A stretch of 64,000 nt of DNA. It comes from Rhabdornis inornatus (taxonomy: Eukaryota; Chordata; Aves; Passeriformes; Rhabdornithidae). A model generated the notes under the pieces. The model was not told the origin of the DNA and searched no databases. It saw nothing but the letters and a program-made list of their open reading frames with translations. Position numbers and translations under genes: made by a program. Location: assembly GCA_013397075.1 (NCBI GenBank), contig VWZS01007473.1:2989740-3053739 (forward strand), written 5' to 3'. This document shows, one piece after another, positions 59,901 to 64,000 of the stretch (position 1 is its first letter; each line of letters begins with the position of its first letter).

Positions 59901-61868
59901 AGCTAGGAGACAAGATGTTGCCTTGGAAACAAAGCCCCTTAGATGTTTGGAGTCTCTGGGATTGCTCTGTCTGCTCCCGAGTACTTTTAGGTTATTTTTA
60001 TTAACCACACAAAGATGCAGCAGGCTCGTAGCCAAGGCAGAAAGTAGCCCTGGGAGGTGGAGGGAAGGCAAGAGTCTTACTGGCATAATTCACTCCACTG
60101 GGTATATTTTTTTGCAATGCACCATGGGCTGAATGCCTGCAAGAGAAATAGCATCTCCAGAGAGTGCTGCACAGGCAGGGCTGTTCCTGAGGCTGGGATG
60201 GCTGCAGGCAGGCAGAGCCACAGTAGTGCCAGGGAGAGAGGCTTGCAGGAGAGAAAAAAAGCCAAAGTAACCAGGAAGGAAAAATAGAGAGGAGTTAGAA
60301 ATAGCAGAATTTGGATTTCTTGGAGTTTCTCACTTTCCCACTAACTGGCTGTGTCATGGAGGGACCCACTGTGCACTCTGCTGCCAAGATGGACATGGTG
60401 ACTACAGGCCTGGGCTGCTTATTTTAGAAGAAATCAGATTTCTAGACCCATCAGGCAGCTGTGAAAATCTATGCTCCAAGTTTTTATTGGCAGTTCTGCT
60501 CTGTGCTGCTGGGCAAGTCCAGGGCAGTACAAACAGACCCCAAGCCTGAGCTTTGCTCCCATCTGGATGGCTGGAGAATGCTGGTTACTTCTGCCCCAAA
60601 TCTGTCTGCAGGAGAAGTCTGACCCTTTCTGCAAAGGGGCTCTGGGAGGCAGTCAGGCTGTACTGTTATCACATCCCATTATCCACTGGCATCACTGCAT
60701 GACACTGCCAAATCCCAGTCCCTCCATGGAGGACATTTTGCAGGAGGCTTTTACTCCTTTTTCTGCAAAGATGTAAAAAAAGAAACAAAAAAAATGCAAT
60801 TTAAAAGAAGCTCCCTAATCCCCGGATGGTACTTGAAATATTTCCAATCCAGCCGAAGTATTCCAGAAAAGAGTGAATATATATAATTTTCCAAGAAATA
60901 ATCAGTCCAGTATTAAGCTCGTGCCTTGCTACTCCTGTCAGCACAGTCCTCTGCTCTGTACAGCCACAGGGAGGGCTTCCCACTGCAGCAGCTGCAGACC
61001 CAGGGAGGGTGGCACAAAGAGAGGGAGCACAGAGGGGAGGGAAGGAATGCACTGAAATAGGATGAACATGAGCGACAGAGGGTGAGCACTAGCAGTGCCA
61101 CACCCCCAGAGATGAGCACCAGCAGGTCACAGTGATGGAGAGCCTCGACCATGGTGCTGAGATGGTGCAGCCATTTCCATTCTTGGCTACAGGCAGGCAC
61201 TGGTGCCATCCCCACTGTTCTTTGGGGCTTGAGGTAATCTGTAATGGCAGCAAAGGGTTTTGCGGGGATCCACCCTCTACCCTCTATTTGTATCACACAG
61301 GCTTACACAAGGGAGCAATTCCATTGTTTTGTGGATTTTCCACCATAACTAAGCTTCACAGATGCCCAGGCTAGCAAGATGCTCCCAGATTTTCTTATCC
61401 CTTCTGGTGCATCCTCACCAGAGCAAGGAAGTCTGCCTCACTCTTACAAGTGTCATAAATGCTGAGTGCTCTTTTCCCATTGTTGCTGATTTTCCCCATC
61501 GTTACTACATGATGCCATGGTTACAGAGATGTGGGACTAATCCAGTGACAGCAGTTTATGGGCTTTTTTGGTTTTGATATTCTTTGATTCTATATTTGTG
61601 CCAGAAGAATAAATAATAAATATACACAACAGCATCAAAGATTTCTTCCAGCCCCCCAGCCTGTTTCTGCCTACCCTTGTTAAGCTGTTTGAAAGGTACT
61701 TCTCTGCCAGCCACTTACCTTATGAATTATCCTTTCATCTAATGATGCACCTGAGGTCCCATTTATCCATTTTCTCTGAAAAGAGAAGTTAATAAAAATA
61801 AAGTTCTTCTTAATATCTCTGAGAACAGCTTCCCCTGGTATAGCAATGCTCACACTCAACCCAACAGG

Positions 61869-61924
61869 TTCCTTCCCCTCCCTCTTCTTTCCATTTCCTC
61901 TTCTTCCTGTCCCACCCTCCCCCT
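61869..61924 (+). repeat. Polypyrimidine tract
   Basis: 53 of 56 bases are C or T, starting with 24 uninterrupted pyrimidines (61869-61892). The only purines are A at 61893, G at 61909 and A at 61914. Confidence 0.9.
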
Positions 61925-62470
61925 ATCAAAGCGTTGGGGAACTTTCTTGATGCACTTGTAAGGAAAATACAGGACATTTTTTCTCTGCAGCAACCTGAAA
62001 CAATGTGTGAGCAAATCTGTTAGTGTGTGTCATGCCTCAGCTCCAGTAAGGAGGAACTTGCTGGAGGTTAGTCTCTGTAATCCCTGCTGATCAAAGGAAG
62101 AACTCCTCCAAGCTTGTTACAAGCACCCAAGTCTTGATTTTGCTGGAAATACAGCAGCACAGGGGAGATTGAACCAAAAATTTTGTCTTTCATCTGCTCT
62201 GAACTCTGGGTCTCCTTTTATGAAGCTACAGACTCCTCAACCAGTCACTTCTCAACCTCAGTCCCATGAGATGCAGCTTCCACTCACAGCTGAACCTCAG
62301 TCAAATGCTCTTCTACCCCTACTTCTGGTCCTCCCTGCAGAGAAGGGTTACGTGGAAATTAAGAGAGAGAGAAGCTAAACAAAGATTGTAGTAGTAAGAA
62401 GTCAAAATTTTGCTAACCAATCACTCAGTGAATTATATCGTTTCAGTCTTTCCCCTTCACAATGTTAATA

Positions 62471-62785
62471 TCATGGAATCCTAGAATGGTGTAGGTTGGA
62501 ATCCTAAAAGAATGGTTTAGGTTGGAAGGGACCTTGAAGATCATCTTATTCCAACCTCCCTGCCATGGGCAGGGACACCTCCCACTTGATCATTTTGCCT
62601 AAATCCCCAGCCAACCTGCCTTGAACACTTGCAGGGATAGGGCATCCACAGCTTCTCTGGGCAATCTGTGCCAGTGCCTCATCACCCTCACAGGGAAGAA
62701 TTTCTCCCTAATTTCTGATCTGAACCTGCCATGTGTCAGTGTGCAGTCCTCCTCCCTTGTCTGGGGTCACCCTGCATCTCCATCA
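62471..62785 (-). repeat. CR1 LINE 3' end, - strand
   Basis: The + strand shows the reverse complement of a typical CR1 terminus: TCATGGAATCCTAGAATGG, TTAGGTTGGAAGGGACCTTG, AAGATCATCTTATTCCAACC, CTGCCATGGGCAGGGACACC, TTGAACACTTGCAGGGATAG, GGGCATCCACAGCTTCTCTG and CCAGTGCCTCATCACCCTCA. It is the least diverged CR1 copy here. The terminal part is duplicated (62477-62525). Similarity fades after about 62.73 kb, so the right boundary is uncertain. Confidence 0.9.
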
Positions 62786-63141
62786 CTGGTTGTGTTGCAG
62801 GCAGAGACCAAAATGCAAGAAGTTACCAGCAGAGGCAAAGACAGGAAGCACATGCTTTACTCAGGACCTTGCTTGGGTATTTGCTTTGAGAACTGCTGCA
62901 ACTCCTTTGTTGCAAGGAAAACTCAGCACTGATCATCTTGTAGGACATTTGGTGAAAGAGCACAGGACCAAAAACCAGAAAATTTGATGTGGTGACAACT
63001 GAAATTAAAACAGAAAATAAGCTGTGAATGAAGGACTCCTGATGAGAAAGTTCTTGTTGTACTTATTAATAGACCTGGACAGAAATGCTTGATGAAATGG
63101 CTAAAAAATAATCTGAAATAAACCAAAAATATTTATAAATT

Positions 63142-63198
63142 CTGGTCAAAATCTACAGATCCGGTCAAAATCTACAACTCCCGTCAAAATCTACATGT
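63142..63198. repeat. Minisatellite, 19-base period, three copies
   Basis: Each 19-base unit shares the core GTCAAAATCTACA, at 63145, 63164 and 63183. The three copies differ only at the unit ends. Confidence 0.95.
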
Positions 63199-64000
63199 AG
63201 TCATGGACAAGAGGAAATTATGTGAGAATTTTTCAAGAGGATTTTGCATTCCTGAAAGGATAAAGTAATTTGTTTTCATTTTTCCAACTTCTCATTCAAA
63301 CCCAGAATTTTTGTTTGAAATTTTACATACTTCTAAAAAATAATACTGAGAACCTAAATATCTCAAAATATTTTGATAGTACTTAAGGCAAGTGCTTTGG
63401 CTGGATGTGAAATTAAATTTTTCAGAGGATTTTGGGTTCACAGGAGAATCCATGTTTCACCTAAACTGATTTTTTACACCACCTAATTTTTCAGTTCTGC
63501 TGCCAAGTGGAAGAATCACTATTCTTTGGCTGCTGTGATGCTTAATGTCACATCAGCAATGCAAGAAATAATTTTGAGACCCCCCCCACATCAGGCACAA
63601 AGCTTGAGTACGCACAGCAAACCCACTGACTGCTCTGTCAGTGAAGGGCAGTACAAAATCCCTACCCAGATATCCCAGTTATGGGTTACAGAAGAAATTA
63701 TGGGTTATGAGAAGAAAAGAGGCAACAGGGAGAGGAAATTTAACAGGGTTGGGGCGAAGGGAGAGGTTTTCCCTCTCCCTGTTTTCCTTTAGGTACATAT
63801 CTTCAACAGAGATCACCAAGTAAAAAAGGACCATAAAATTAAATAGGGCTCTTTCTGGTTGAAACACCATCTCTTTCTTCAGGGACAGATGAATGTAACC
63901 CACAAGCTTAGTCCTTCATCACAGAGGCACTGATAAATCTGTGAGATTAATTGTAGAGTGGAGATTAGCACCCATCATTCAGCATCAAGCTCTGAGCATT

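Larger units (their letters stand above)
27106..64000 (+). other. GNAO1: GNAO1 intron 3, 5' part
   Basis: This runs from the exon 3 donor to the window end. The next exon, expected to encode ADAKMVCDVVSRMED, was not seen, so intron 3 appears longer than 36.9 kb. It contains three CR1 3' ends (28.7, 44.8 and 62.5 kb), one of them with a large inverted duplication, a doubtful MIR-like relic (40.8 kb), a (CAG)9 tract, two A runs, a few short tandem repeats, and CpG or CRE-like patches listed separately. The stretches 29.6-32.8, 37-40.7, 41-44.7, 45-51.9, 54.8-56.8 and 57.7-61.8 kb show no gene, RNA gene or recognisable repeat beyond those short items. I see no splice-flanked frame that could be an alternative GNAO1 exon. 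Confidence 0.85.

Noticed and set aside
60381..60402. TGCCAAGATGG resembling the start of GNAO1 exon 4 (GATGCCAAGATGG)
   Set aside because: The following bases do not encode VCDVVSRMED and no acceptor precedes it.

Overview
The window is vertebrate nuclear DNA, most likely from a bird. The evidence is a single multi-exon gene with very long introns, several 5'-truncated CR1 LINE copies whose 3' ends carry the TTCTATGATT-type terminus, a very old CR1/L3-type reverse-transcriptase relic, a few MIR/CORE-SINE-like relics, and an otherwise low repeat content. A crocodilian or turtle cannot be excluded by eye, but the sparse repeats fit a bird better. No species call is made.

Only one protein-coding segment can be supported: a 142-base internal exon at 26964-27105 on the + strand. 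It encodes residues 55-101 of the heterotrimeric G-protein subunit G-alpha-o (GNAO1, coding exon 3). It has a strong polypyrimidine/CAG acceptor and a consensus GTAAGT donor. Everything to its left (at least 26.9 kb) is read as the 3' part of GNAO1 intron 2. Everything to its right (at least 36.9 kb) is read as the 5' part of intron 3. The short neighbouring exon with the P-loop (exon 2) and the next exon (exon 4) were looked for by reading and not seen. The many other open frames are short, lack splice context and resemble no family I recognise, so I treat them as chance.

Layout: 1-4 kb, two MIR-like relics and a possible regulatory block at 3.3-3.6 kb. 17.4-18.1 kb, an AT-rich block dense in homeodomain-type sites. 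18.8-19.1 kb, a CR1 3' end. 22.0-22.7 kb, the decayed CR1/L3 reverse-transcriptase relic. 23.2-23.5 kb, a block carrying a repeated 12-mer. 26.9-27.1 kb, the exon, preceded by a 21-base palindrome. 28.7-29.0 kb, a CR1 copy with a perfect 35-base inverted duplication. 32.9 kb, a (CAG)9 tract. 33.4-33.5 kb, a CpG patch with an RFX-like X-box. 44.8 and 62.5 kb, two more CR1 3' ends. Small tandem and inverted repeats are scattered through the rest.

I found no new gene system. The most unusual sequence is the 35-base inverted duplication inside the CR1 at 28.8 kb, which looks like a fold-back template-switch mutation. Repeat boundaries are by eye, family names are from remembered consensus patterns, and regulatory calls are inferences without conservation or chromatin data.
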